DNA of 64,000 nucleotides, taken from assembly GCA_035771175.1 (NCBI GenBank), contig CM069598.1, positions 9,378,314 through 9,442,313 of the forward strand, written 5' to 3'. The notes beneath the pieces are model-generated. The model ran no database searches, had not been told where the DNA came from, and was given only the letters and a program-made list of their open reading frames with translations. This DNA comes from Paratinospora sagittata (taxonomy: Eukaryota > Streptophyta > Magnoliopsida > Ranunculales > Menispermaceae). Of the stretch, positions 12,350 to 27,300 are shown piece after piece; the stretch's first letter is position 1, and each line of letters begins with the position of its first letter. The translations under genes were made by a program, and so were the position numbers.

Positions 12350-15300
12350 TGATCAAGAACAACATCTATGAATGTTGCATCTTTGTCCTTCAATTGCTTG
12401 AGTAGGTCAATGGCAGAACTGAATCAAAACATAAAACAAAGGAAATGAAGCAAAAAGAATAGAAATAAAAATTAAAAAAAAAAATTGTGTAGGAACACAA
12501 GTTAAAGGAACCAAATGGTACAGTCAATGAACCTCAAATGCTTGTATTGAACACAATAAGAGACAATTCGCCTGCATCCATCAAGCCAAAAGTCTAGATC
12601 GGTCAACTCTCCAAGCAACTGAAGCAATCTATTTAATTCTCCTTCACATTGAAGGTTCTCCTACAAAAAAAAAAAAAAGACTTAGAAAGCGGCCCCATAC
12701 AAAAATGAAATAAAATAAAGTAAAAGCCAAACAAACAAAAGCTAACAATAAGGCTGATTATAGCTTTGGGCTCCAAAAGGCCTCCAACTTGCTTGATTTC
12801 TTCATAAATTTTAAGTGCATCTGGCACATGCCCACTTGCCGCAAGAGCTGATACAAGCACACTCTTAACTTCATTGATGTTCTTAATCGGTATCCCTTGT
12901 TCCATGACCACCTATAACAAAAAGCATTGCTTTAAGATTGACATGGCAGAGCTAGAGAAACAATTGACAATATCGCCACTAAGATTATGGAAGCAATAAA
13001 TTAGACGAACTCCAACAAAAATCAAAAGAGAATAAAAGGTGCAACTCTGATATCAATTCATCTTGCAGGGTTTTGAAAATATATAATGAAGATCAATTGT
13101 GCAAAGGCACTAACAAAGGGAATCTCATACAAGCTAAAGTCTCTAACAAGAGAGAAAATAAAAAATGATAGTAAGAATAGATCTCAAGACATATTGCAGA
13201 AGCAATTCATTGACCCATATTGATTTTTTATAGGAAACTACAGAATATGTATTAAATATAAAAGGACATGGGAAAAAATAGCAAAATCAAGAAGATCACC
13301 CCAAAAGGCTAGGCAACAGTAAGTACAATGTTTTCCCAACCCCTCAACCACTCGTTCAGACCATATCCTCTGATAGAGATAGCTACTCATGATGTCACAC
13401 TCCAATTTTTCCATCATGGTCACGTGCGGTATTTGGAAAGCGATTGACTTGAGTAGCCTAATCGGGGTGTGAGTGTCTATCATTTCTTTCCAATGCCCTC
13501 ATAATTAATAGGAGGATTTAAAATTAATAAGGATACGAGTCTAAGGACATTGTCTATCCCTAGTCTTACTGCCTGCAATTTCAAATCACCACAAAGTCAT
13601 GTGGCACGTAAACGTACCTCAGAACATGTTTTGCGGTTAGCCTCTCGACTATCACCAACCACATTGGTGGCAAGCCATGTGGTCATGTCAGGGTAAGAGC
13701 CGGTGCTTTGCCACCCTCACATCGTGAGAACCCCTAATCATGATTCGAATTCGCCCTCTAGATAACATGCTTTGATACCAAAATGTCCTAAAATTCTAAA
13801 TCCTGCAGGCATCATCAGACTAGATCTTTTTTCAATATTAACCCAATTCATCAAATAATGACAATTCATCAATAACTCTCATGGCATTGGATTAATTACA
13901 AGTTATACATTTTTCCACCATGTATCGACATGATGGAAAAATCAACATACTATTGGACATATTCTAACATATTATTGGACATACCAAAATCAACTAAGAA
14001 TACAATACTACTCTTTTCGAAACCATCACTTCTACTTCTAAGTAAAATATCGACGACGTAAAATTAAAATTAAACTACCAACAGCACCCGCTACAATTGT
14101 TCCATATACTACATTATTAATTGCTGAAAAAAAAAAAAAAGGGGGTGAGCTAATGCCCAGTGGATCACCTTAAACAATATTCCTGAACGCTTATTTATTA
14201 ATTGCATAATACATCAAATCCAACTAGATATTCAAACAAGTGCGTACATTACGTTGCAACATTAATTTGTTTTAAGAGTCGTCGCTAACCATTCATTTGG
14301 GTTGTAGACCACCCAGGCGGAATCACCTTTCCCTCGGAACTCCTCTCGAATGGAGTTCGAAATTCATTGGCCATTGAGGCACATAACCTTGGCCTTTCGG
14401 AACTCCTCAGGCTAGGCCAAGACACATTTCAATGTATTGTTATCTTTTTAGTGAGGCAAATAATATGACTAGCATACCAACATTATTAATGTAATGTATT
14501 ACCATATTATGTCATTATAAAACTATTACTGAACAACACCCAACAACTCATGTCATGTCATAATTTAACAATAATCATTTCATATATGTGAATAGTACCA
14601 TATCACAAGGTTGCTCCAAAAGAATAATTCTCAATAAAATCAACCAAACTAGTCTGCAGACTGAGTGGTGGAGTCACAATGGTCTCACTTAAATACCACT
14701 CTTCTAGAGCAACAAACTGCCTCCCGTTCACTATTCAAAGGTACTTGAGACAAGACTGTGTCTAGCTAATTAAATCAATTACTAAATCAGCAGAATAATG
14801 GTATGGCGGATGGATTTCATATACCAAGGTACATGCATAAATGGTATGGTGTAAGTGAATATCAGATATAATGAAAGTGCATAATAACCTTATGAAAAGA
14901 CATAATACATGTATCACAATAATAACTACCGTGTAAATAATATAAGAAGGTAATTCACACACACCTATCTAACTAGATAAGATATAACATGCTAGAAATA
15001 AATAAGAATAAAGGAAAAAGTCACAGATCACACCCTCTTGAATACGCGTAATATGTCGTTCGGGTTCCTCGGCGCGTATAAATCTCCACCCTTGAAGTGT
15101 TGACTTGGGTTGGGTATTTGGACAAATTTGGGATAGGGAATTAGGGATCACACCTTACTAATATATCACTCAATAAAAGTAATAGTAAATGGTAATCATT
15201 TTTTATGTACAAGATCCACAAAAGGGCAAGTATAGAGCATACTATGTATCACTCAATTACTACTAGCGTTTATACTACAAACTACTATAACTCTCACAAT

Positions 15301-18300
15301 ATTTGCTAGAACACTTCTAGCTCTCACTTGAGCTCTCTACACTTGAGTTCTCACTCTCACTTGGATGGTTTGGAATGAATATCAAGCACACCTATTTATA
15401 CTAGTTTACAACACATCACAACCACACAATTTAAAATTCACAAAAAATCACGACCTTACACATGTATTCTACTTTTTTACCACTTTTCCACCAATAATTT
15501 ACATAGTGTTGGGCTTTGACTTGGGCTTGGAATCTTTTAAATATTGGGCTTGGGCTTGATCATGAGCTCAAAACAACTATACTTCTTAGAATTGACGTTG
15601 GGCTTGGCCTTTGGACTTGATCATGGACATGGGCTCAAAATAAATTTATAATATACTAATTTTCTTATTTTGTGACATTAAGATAGTAATGGTGGTGAAA
15701 ATATTGATATTTATTTATTGGTTATGTATTTTATAAGTTCATGAAAATTTTGGGGTATTACACGTGACGAAGCTAAAAACAACATATTCTCCCCCATTGC
15801 ATCTACACTAAGATATTCCTTCCAAAAAATCCATTGGTTTCTTTCCAACCAAATGCCCCATATTATAGCCAAAATAATAAATCTTCCCAGACCCCAAGCA
15901 ACTTTGAGAATTCTTTCCTCTGGTCAAAGGCAACAAAAAACTAGATTCCTCAACCTGATAAATAGCTTAATAAATATTGTTTTTTTTATAAGAACCAACA
16001 AATTTTATTATAATGATGAATGAGAGAAAAAGATAGAAGCCTAAGACTAGATTTTCTTCAAAGCCTCTACTAGTGATCACATGGCAGTCCCCCAAGCTCT
16101 AAGCCAAATGCACAACTCATAACCCTTAGAAAGCATATGGGAAATGACCCAAGAAGAAGCCATGAGATGAATTATTCCCAAAAATTGAAGTTTCAAATTG
16201 GATAGCCTCTTCAAAGATCAATTGTTCTTTTCGAACCATACGCACCAAAAGATGGCCATAATACCAAGTCAACAATAATCCTTGAGATGATTGGGAATGA
16301 GAATCTCACTAGATGGAGGAGAAGGTTCTCACATCCATTCAGCCTCCTTACTCGACATGAGATGTGATCACTGTGCCAAGCTTTGACTATGACCACACCG
16401 CGAAATTAATCCCATCAAGCTTCTCATAGTTGCTACAGCACTAATAAGTTAGAACATTAAGTTGAAGCAATCCAAAGTTATCCTTCCTCCAAATTGGAAA
16501 GGAAGCAACCAAATTTATTTCCACATTTCACTCGCATGCCCTATATAGTTGCAAAAAGGCTTTATTATGTTAGAGTTATTTCAAACATAATCAACAAGAC
16601 AAATATAGTCTGCACAAGTCATGCAAACCCAAAAAATAGTCATAGTGAATAAAGCACAAGAAAAAGAACTTCCATACCAATTTGGACACCTTCAGCACTC
16701 AAATCCACAACTATTATAGGTCTAGCACAAGTTCTCGCAATGAGATACCCTCCACATCGTTATAGTTATATCCTTCAATGAATCCGTAGGTTACACCAAT
16801 AAACAGCAAAAATTAGCCCTGTGCAAGGGGGAATATACCTGAAAAGAGAAAAATGATCTCCTCCCTTCCCTCTAAATATCAACCAAACCGTCCAAGATTA
16901 TGCATATTACAAGTTCCACACAGGAGGGATCAAACTCACCGAAGCACTAGAGTAGCAACCATTGAAATCAATTGACAACTCAACTCTTCAAACACATGTT
17001 CTTCATTTTTTTACAGAAAACCCTTAGGACGACCAAGTGTCAACCAGTTCAGGAAGAAGACTAAAAACGAGTGAAAAACCAATATTCTTATCATCTAGCG
17101 AAGTTCCTTCTATAACATTTGTTGTCAAACAGTCTGCCCAGCTGTATGGCCTGTTGATGTCTGCAACCATCTGGTATTTGTCTTTGGTATCTCATGCTTT
17201 CATCACGCTCTACACTCCACGAAGAACTTTAGTTGATAAATTCCCAGATTAAGGTTTAATTGTATTTGGGGAAGGTAAGTGAAAGACAAAAGAGAAAGAG
17301 AACAGAGCAATTTAGGGAATAAAGGAAAGAATCTGAGTACTTTTTTTTTCTCTTCTCTCCACTCTGTATACACACATTTGAGAGAAAGTTGCATGATTCC
17401 ATCACCAGCATACAATATCTTTCATGCACTAACGAGAGTAATGTAACCACATTGACATTTCCCCTTCCTGTCCATCATCAATAGGACACCTCTTCCATTG
17501 GATATAAAGGTCTAAGACATAACTGGAAGAGGAGAACCCAAAAATACATATATGGTTATAGTAGAAAAAAACGATACTCCCCTCATCTGAAGCCTAGACT
17601 ATCAAGCAGTAAAATGGGATTCATGATGCTAGCCAATAGTTTGGACAATGTTTAGAAGATGATGATATTGATGATTTACCCTAGTTCGGCTGGTCTAAAG
17701 TTTTTAGGTGTCTACTTTAAATGGACTCTTCTTATTGAAAACTTTTGATTGTAGTATGTAGCTTAGATTCACATAGTATTTGGATCAAAAAATTATTCAT
17801 AGAAAAAACCATTGATTACAATGTAGAAATATACCTGTTTTGCCTTCGCAAACTCCCCACAATTCACATAAGCATTTATAAGTGCCATAAAGACATGCTT
17901 TGTCACTTGAACTCCAGCATTCTGCAATTCTTCATGATACTGCAAGCAGTTTAAAGATCAGCATGTTTGGCACATTGTATTCACCATTCAATGCCTTTTG
18001 AGTTCTTATCAACAGCAAAATCACAGTCAAGCAAAGTTTAGTTCTTTTAGAACAATCCAGGCAACAATTCAAATGATTAATCCCCTGTTCTCAAAGAACC
18101 AGCAACATGATATAAAATATAAAGAATAAGAGTGAAGGAAATTCAAAATTATTACAAAAGAGTGTAATCAGTAAGAATTATTAATTTAAGATTATTAGAA
18201 ATAAGCATAGGTAAAATTATTTAACTTTGAGTAAAATACAACTCTGACACTGAAAAATATACTGTAATTAATAGAAACTAGCGAAAGAAAAGATATTCTT

Positions 18301-21300
18301 GGAGATCAAAATAGCATTCATTATCATTATAGAGTAAAGCAATGAGGTTTAAGTTCATGACAATAGTCTATTCCAATGTCATCATAAGCACAAAACAAAG
18401 TAAAATTCTTCCAGAACTTATTTGTATAACAAAGATAGAACACATCTGCTCTCATTAAGCTTTAGTTAAAACAGAGCTCCCTTTTTAGAGTTAACAAAAC
18501 ACTACAAAAAAGTGCACGAGGCCATCATATGGATGCCCAAACAAGTTGAGCATCCGTTTCCATAACAGTAAGAATAATGAAAAAGAACACAACCAGAATT
18601 TGTATTCAGCTAACATGCATACAATTTGAAGAAACTACAGAAGATAAAACAAATCAGGGGATCAGCATAAGTTACGAATCATGAGTTTGGAAAAAAAATA
18701 AGCATTAACATGAGATACCTTAATAATATCCTCTTCACTTTCACAGTTGCTTATCAAATAGCTGAAAGTCTGAGAATCCGGTTTTACATCTGCACTTTTC
18801 ATTTGATCAAGAACCATCAATGCCCCATGGACATTTTTCTGAACAACACAGCATCCATGACCAAATTAAAATCATAAAAGTAACAAAGTAGTAATGCAAC
18901 ATCTGTTAACAAGGTAATAGGATACATAACCACAAAACAGAGGTCTGAAATGCAACATCTGTCAACAAGTCAATTATATAACACTCTAAGCCACAGCACA
19001 GAAAACAATAGATTAAGAATGCAATGAGATGTCAAGGTTCATGTTCTTAACATTTTTGGAAAATGGAAATATGAGTCAAAAAACAGATAATAGATTTTAA
19101 TATTGAATTATGAAAAGTCAATGGAAGGAGAGGAACAATCGCATTTTTAAAGAGGAGGCGCAAGACGATTTAGTTGTTTGGGAGAACTACTTCTTCCTAG
19201 CTTCCTTGTGGGTTAGTGCAAGTAGCCTATCGAAGGGTTTTGGTTTGGACGATTGATTTAGGGGATGGGAACCTATACTTCAATGTATATGATTATAGAA
19301 TCAAGAACTTCTTGTCCTTGAACCATTCTAGGTTGTACATAATTTATTCTTATTAATATATACTATGTTTCTTGTCAAAATAAAATAAAATAAATGAAAA
19401 GCCAAGAAAACTATCCAGCATTCATGGCAAAATTTATTTCTGTGAAATGTAAGCAGTGCTAACAAATATTTAACAACCCCTAATTGAACATCCAAATGAC
19501 AAAGTAAATCACTTGAGACATCTAACTACATGTCAGCAACTAGAAATCAAACACATTGACTCATCACTGAAAAGATGCTCCAAAATGTGTAAGGGCAAGA
19601 AAATGACTATAAGATCATTGAAACAGATGCTGGCATGCTGCAGCAAATTTTGGGCTCAAATTATGAAGAATTACCAAACAATGAAATTGTCAAACATTAA
19701 TAAGTTATATTAGATCCAATGAGTTATATAATCAAATTATAAAAAAGAATGCCAAAATATTAACAATGTTTCTAGCAAAATATATATATTTTTTATGAAT
19801 CAAATAAAATATTCTCAAAAATCAGCTTATATAAGAATTGATAGCAAGATTAAAAATTTACTAACATTCATTTATAGTTTTGTCCATTCTGACCAGTCCT
19901 ATTGAGAGACCTGAACCTATTTGTCACTTTCTTTTTCTTTTTTCCTTTATTTTTTATAGGCCGCTTCTGCTATGATACCAATTGGGACCAGACCATATCG
20001 AGTTTCTACTATTGTACAGGTACCACATCATAAAAGAATAAGATTTCTAATTTTTTAGTTATTTGTGGTTTTTTCCATGCCATATGGGACCTACATCACC
20101 TATCTGGTGGCCATAGTGGTGGTGGTCCACTCCTTCTAGGTGCATACTGTTTCTCTCTATATTTAAATTTAATAAAAAAAAATGAATATATTTTCAATCA
20201 CCAAAACAATCGCTTTAGTCATGTAGAATTTTAAACCAATGTATGCAAATAAGCCTTGCATTGCTCAAAAGGAATACTCCGCTGCCAGCCTGCTGCCTAT
20301 GGCTATGAGTAATCAACACACTTTTCTTTGAGAAGAAACGAAATTTATTAAAAAATGTAAGAGAACAACCAGGAGATGAGCACTGCACAGCCCAAAAAAA
20401 AAAACAGAGTAATTAACACACTTAGTAACAGTTAGCATTAGAAGTGGGGACAACACCATGAGTTGTGCTATGCTATGCTATGCTGAGCTGCGCTCAAGCT
20501 TCAATGCATCTATTGAGGCAATAACTTATGTCCATTTATGTTTACACCTATTGGAACTATGACTAATGGTGTTTGACCATTAACCTATTTATTAAATTAT
20601 CATGTAGCAGCCTGGGAACAAGTCCTGTAACCTCTTGGTGTTAACAGGAAAAGCATCTTTGCACATTCCTTACTATCACAATCACACCCCTTATGCTACA
20701 ATCCTTATGTTACTATTTGTACCCGTAGTACACGTACAGTTTTACATTATCTTCTATATTTGCGTCTTCTCTTCTTTTATCCATTAAAACCTCTACTTTG
20801 ACTTTTTGTTATGAGCAAAGATTAGATTTGCATTAAAGTTTTAACTGTAGTACGTTAACAGAATAAATATTCTCAAATCCTTTGAACCTACATTTACTAG
20901 AAATTCATTCAGAGGAGGCAATTTACATCTTTAGAACAATGTGCAACACATAAGCCCCGAGCAACTTAACAAACAAGATAGTTTATTCATTTTCATCAAC
21001 ATCCTTCATACGTCCCAAGATGAGAAGTTCATTTCAATCTGATAAACATTTTGTTATCCATATGAAATGAAATCAAATCTGAAATGATTTAAATATTATT
21101 ATAATTTCCTTGAAAATACAACATAGTAGAGTTGCCTCCAAAATTTAGCTACACATAGATTTTTCACATATTTCTTGTCATAACTCCCAAATAAAAATTT
21201 GACAGAAAATGGACTCAACAGGTTCAAAATCACCACAAAAGAATAATTTGTGAATTTCATCAGGTTGCCTTCAAAGATGCTCAATCTACCCCCACCCACT

Positions 21301-24300
21301 TTAAACTCCTTAACATGGTTCAAAAATTCCCCGAAATTCGGCAAACTTCCACGAATTATTTTCCTTCTTTTTACCATCGAAGTGCAAAATAGATGTAAAA
21401 TAAAAAATGCAAAAATTCACCGAAATAATTCAAAAAAATTCGACAAAATTCGATAAACTTCGATAAAATTTCTATTTTTCAATTCAAAAATGCATAAATT
21501 CGACAAAATTCGATAAAATTCGACAGAGAAGTAAAAAAATGTTGTTATTTCATCAATAGAAAACAAAAAAAAAAATATCAATAATTATATATTATTTTCA
21601 ACTTCATCAACCAACATAGCAATATAAATTTTAAAAAATAATTTAAATAATAAACTAATAAATTAAGCATGATGGAATTCAAACTAGTAAAGTATATGGT
21701 TGAGAAGCAAGCTACCACAAAATTAAATATCAAAACAAAGAAAAAGAATTAAGACCAAAAGCCACCATTTCAAATTCATCAACCCGCTTAACAAGATTGA
21801 TTTTGTTAGATCACTTATTGGTATTTTTATGTATTAAAAGTGCTTATTTATATTAGTTTTTAGCTTATAATACAATAAATCTAGATATTTAGGCATATAT
21901 ACAAAAATTCTCTGAACTTCTCTAATTTAGCGAATTTTTACATCACGTGCGTTACACATTGTTAATGTAAAAACACACGTCTCAAACCATTATATTTATA
22001 CTTTTATATGTGAAAAGTATCTATCTATGTTTGCTTTCATCATTTCTAATAGTAATTATCCATATTTTAACATCTATATAGAAATTCTTTAAACTTCTCT
22101 AAGTTGGCGAATTTTTACAATAATTCTCCAAAACTTCTCGAACTTCCCCGAATTAATTCTGATTTTTAAAGGTCGAAGTGTAGGGCGAAGTCGAAGTTTC
22201 GAACCTTGCTCCTTAACATGGATTCATATGCCCAAAATAACTGCAATGGGAAGAAACCTTCCATATCTATTTCCCGTTAACAAACAACTAAATTATTATG
22301 CAATTAAAACAAGAAAAATTATCATGTTTTTTTTTTTTTCTTTTTTTAAAGAAACTAAAAGATAGTATGTATATATATGTGTAAAGAAAAAAAACATTTA
22401 GAAAAACTGTACCCAAGTACAAAAGCCACCCAACTATACTTCTACCCTTTAAATAAATTTGCCCCACCCTCAAAGCCAATCTCCTAAAGAATACCCCTTT
22501 GACAAGTTACAATTGGTCATCCAAAAAGATGCTAAAAAATGAGAGTTTTCCCCAACTTTAACTGCTGAGCAGAACTCATCATGGAATAGGCATCTATTCC
22601 TCTCCTTCCACAAAGACCATAGTAGATAGTACTGCTAAACAAACCACCTTCCAGTGTTCTCTCCACAATACTTGAACACTATCCATAAAAGGAAAAATTA
22701 TCATGTTTTGGGGACCGTGGATATGTTTTTAAACACATTTTTAAGGTAAAGTTGCCTAAAGAAAGATGAGTAGGAGGTGCAATATTTTAGGAAAAAAGTT
22801 CCATAGGTGTAGCCTGCTGCTCATTGATTTCACATAAACAACTAAGTGTCTACCACTCCTTTTGGTCTTCTTTTTCTGTGTCTATGGATCTCCTGCCCAC
22901 TCGCGTTCTCTTTATCGAACCCTTTTAGGCTGATAGGACTACTACTGCTTGCTCTTGGCCTTAGCTGCTTAGAGACATCCCTTTAGTTTATCTTAGAGAA
23001 TTGAATAAGGAATTTAGCTGGCCTCTTATGTCCAATTTTGTCTTGTTGACACACAAGACAGGTTTGGACATAACTTTCCACATCATCTTTCATCTGAGGC
23101 CAATAAAATCGAGCGCCCGAAACAAGAAAACGCGATTTTCAATTGTCTCAACAATGGGATCAAAGTGAGGAATAAAAAAAATGTATTCGAAATGAGACAA
23201 AGAGGATGGTTCGAGATAGCTCAATAAATGAAATGCCTAGTCCTAAGGATTTTCCTTTGAACTCGTGAAAATTATCCAACTTGAGTTACAAGTACGAATG
23301 ATTTTCCTTTTCTTTTTTTTCAGGAACGGCAAGGAAGAAGAAGAAACGAATCAAACAAATCATAACCTAATTGATTAGATGATGTTGATGTTATGGATCT
23401 ATTGGCTATTATATACATAATTCGAATCATTCTTTCTCGAGCCATATGAGCAGAAAACCTCTTATATGTTTCTAGGGGGGGCAATGTTCATCTACATCTA
23501 TCCCAATTTAGTATCTAACATTAGCAGCGGTCTCTCTTCTACAATAGTTCCATGGATGGTGATAAGAAAAATATAAAAATGTAAAACAATGGCAAAGTTA
23601 CCAAACAGTCAAATTGACACTAAATTGCTTGTGCACAGAACACAAAAAAGAATTTCAAGATCTTAAAGAAAAACACTTGCCTCTCTAAAACATCCAGCTA
23701 ATATACAATTGTACATGTTTGCTGTGGGCCTCATATTCATTTTTTCAAGATCGGTTAGCATTTTGAATGCACCTTCAAACTGCAAAGTAAATGTCAAAAT
23801 ACAATGCAATGGGCATGCTGCAACTTGAAGCCATAACAATAAGACTAACTCTACATATTGTATACATATATATGGAATACAAAGTAAATGGAAACCTACA
23901 TCCTTCATTCTCACACTCAAATTGATCATGCTCCGGAAGGTCTCACCATTTGGCTTCAAGTTATGGCTGCACATAAAATCATATATTGGACAAACCTGAA
24001 ACAAATATGACAAAAGAAAAATCAGAATGTAGACCTTCATAAGTTTCACAGGAAGCAAGGCAACATTGGGATTCCAAATAGTTGCCATACATATTATTCT
24101 ACCACTCAGAGTATTTGAAGTTACACGTTTGTAGACATCATCAACATTGAGGCAAGGGTAAGAGCGAAGAGAGCATTTCAGTTCTAAACAATACCCAACA
24201 TTGCTAAAGGAACTTATGAATGATGATGAACAACATTCAGCAACAAGAAAAATAGCAACTAATTCAAAGACGACGGCTAAAATCCAATGCAAACATCTTA

Positions 24301-27300
24301 TAAGCTAGTAAAATCAATAATTCCCAACAGGGCTCACAAGAAATGTCTTGACCCATTTGTCCCAGCTTTGTCTACCCAGTTACAAACAAGTCCGGACAAG
24401 AAAAGCTAAAAATAGACGCATGCAAACATAAATTTCTGACCATTGTGAAAATTGGGCCAGACGAAGAGGTTAAAAATTGTGTACCCATATCTAGGCAAAA
24501 AACTAAGTATATCACTTATAATCCCCTAATTTCTATCTTCCTAATTTGCTATTTTCCTTCGTCTTTTTTTCCTCCTCTTTCTTTCTCTTCAAGCAAGCTA
24601 AATCATGCAAAAAAGTATATGTGCCCCCTTGAACGAGATGTGTTCCCCCTTTCTTCTTCTTCTTCTTCTTCTTTTTTCCCTTACTTTCTTTTCTTTTTTT
24701 TTTCCTTTTCTTTCGCCTTCTTTTTTTCTTCTTCTTCTAAACACCAAAATGATGCCCGCTTCATTTTTTCCTTTTCCTTTTTTTTTTTTCTTTCTTTTTC
24801 CTTGCAGCTACTGCTTCTTCACTCCTTTATTTCTCTCTTTCTTTTTATGCTTCTGCAGCTTCTTCCGCCAATAATTTTTTTTTATTATACCTCCTTTCAT
24901 CTTTCTTTCTTTCCTTTCATCCTTTTTTTCCTTTCTTTTTCAAACAGTAGCTTCTTCTCCAAGTTATTCAACAAGGACACCCCTTCTTTCTTTATTTTTC
25001 TTTTCTTTGCTAATTTTTTTTTTAAAAGAAAGAAGAAGAAAATATATTGAGAGCAAAAAGAGAGTACAAGCACGAACTGGGGAGGAGAACCAAGAGTACT
25101 CAAAACCCCCAAGACCAAAGCAACAAAACCAAATTACACGAAGATTAACCAACTTCAAAGCCACTCAAAGATGGAAAAGTCGCCAACTAAAGTAGAAGAA
25201 ACAAGCTTAGTTAGAATTTGATCTCCATAAGGGTTGTTTCGGGGAATTTTAGAACTTTATACAAATCTCACATCATGACTGTTAAACACCTCCTTATGCA
25301 TTCACATGGTGCATAACCCCCCAAAAAAACGAATGTGCAATGCTTGTAAAATGCACAATATTCTCAAACAATAGTATTCTGATGCCTCCTGATATGGAGG
25401 TCAAAAGAAATTGTAGCATGCTCCTATCAAGCACTACAGATGGAAAGAAACAGAACAGTCTGAGGACACATGAGGTACCATTATGATTTGATCTTGAATA
25501 TCACAGGTTTTCTTCATCAATGGTTAGTGTTAGATGTGACAATAGTGAAGTAGTTAACATTTTCAAATGGAATATCATTATGCAAAAAGACAAGAAAATT
25601 ATAAAGAGTTAACATTGCTAGTTTTCTTTCCAAGTCTTCTTCTTTCCTTCTATTTTTTGTTTGGTGCAACGACCTACTTTATTTCAATCTTATTAATCAA
25701 TCATTTTCCTTATAGCTCTTCCATCTTTTCTTTGTTTCAGTAATAAATCACAAGATTTACCTATCAAGAAAATTTGCTAAATTCATCAAGTGGGAAACAT
25801 AAGTAGTCTTTCTTGCAATAGGAAATCTCGTCACCAGATTAAGATTAGGTTGGAATTTTCCTAAAGCACAACAACCTTTAGTTTCCTCTCAATAGACCAA
25901 CGTAAAGCACTTGCTTCTGAACGAAGTTGAAAAGATCTTAGATGTCATGCAGGATATAACATTTCTAGAGCCTTAATACATGAGCTGCACACTCATGAGC
26001 TTTTACGCAGTTTGACAAACCATAGGTAGCCAACTCCATGTAGTTGGAAAAAGTATTTGTTGAGTTGAGTTGAGTAGAGAGAAACCTCAAGTACTTTGTA
26101 TGAAATTTGCACCATGAAGCCAAAGGTTAAAAATAATTCGTACCGTTGCCACATCACCAACATGTAAATTAAAATATAGCAATTCGATAAACTATAAACA
26201 TCAATACAAGAATCGTCTCTTTTACAAGGAAGCAGACAAAAGTTAAAAATACCAAATCAAGCTCGCAATTCTCCTCAATTGCTTGTAAAATGGGATGGAA
26301 AAGTTCAATTGATAGAGGCAACCCAATCTGGCAACTTTGATCAACTATACTAAGGGCAGCATGCACCTGCAAAACATTGAGAATGGGTACATTGAAGTCA
26401 ACTAAGACAACACAATAAAAATTAACCATAGAATACAATAAATAATAAAATAATAAAATAATAAAACTTACAAGATTTAGATATACTAACACGTCTTTAC
26501 TACAAGAATTAATCATTGAGAGAGGGTTAAGGATTGCACACTTAAGTAGTTTATAGATGAGCTAGTGGCATAAATAAAAATTAGGAAGAATCCTCAATAT
26601 GATTGCTAACCACTGGTTTCTAGAGCTGCAAACGTAACTTAAACCTTTAGTCCAATAAGAAAAGGAAGAGGTGACAACAATATTTTGAGAAGAAACAAAA
26701 ACTTATGTAAAAAAGAAACAAACAAACAAGACGCTCATCGAGGAGATAAGACACAAAGCAAAAGAAGACAAAATTTACAAAGGAGCCCCCAAATGGTTCC
26801 AACCCCTCAACCAATCTAACAGACGTAAACCTTTGTCGAGTTTCCCAAACTATGAAGACATCTCTAAACTCCTTGAAAATCCTTTCATTCCTTTCAGACC
26901 AAATGTTCCAAAAGAATACTAGTATGATCATTGTCCGATAGTCATGTGAATTAGCAAGTAGCCTGATGGAATCTAACCCAAAGATGAGGTTAAGATGGTG
27001 TGTCTCTCAACAAGATCAAACCAAGAAAAGCTTTGCCATTTTGCCTATGGACTTGGTAAAGGGACAACTAAGGAAGATATGCTCCATAGTTTCGTTATCT
27101 TGTCTGCATAATGGACCGCAGTTTGGAGACAAGCCATACGAGGGAGACAGTGTTGTAAGACATCTACAATGTTGAGTTGACCATGACCAATAATCGAACC
27201 TAACATTTTTACCTTGGCAGGCACATGGTCTTTCTAGATTGGGAGCAAAGTTAAGGCTTGACCAACATGACCATCAAATAGTGTCCCATGATTGGGCACT

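Larger units (their letters stand above)
18839..23680 (-). other. 4.8-kb GC-AG intron 9 of the PPR gene
   Basis: On the minus strand exon 9 ends ...TTTAGAGAG and is followed by GCAAGT (23675-23680). The acceptor is TTGTTCAG before 18838. This joins FRE to [10 protein letters not shown] in phase 0. The only nearby GT (GGCAA|GTGTTT) would shift the frame. The intron holds LINEs, a repeat block, a gypsy integrase fragment and plastid-like DNA. Confidence 0.85.

Noticed and set aside
17037..17252. 71-codon plus-strand ORF as a gene
   Set aside because: Plausible composition but antisense in a PPR intron, with no recognised motif or splice context.
24445..25050. 201-codon plus-strand ORF
   Set aside because: Mostly Ser/Phe/Leu low complexity from the polypyrimidine block.
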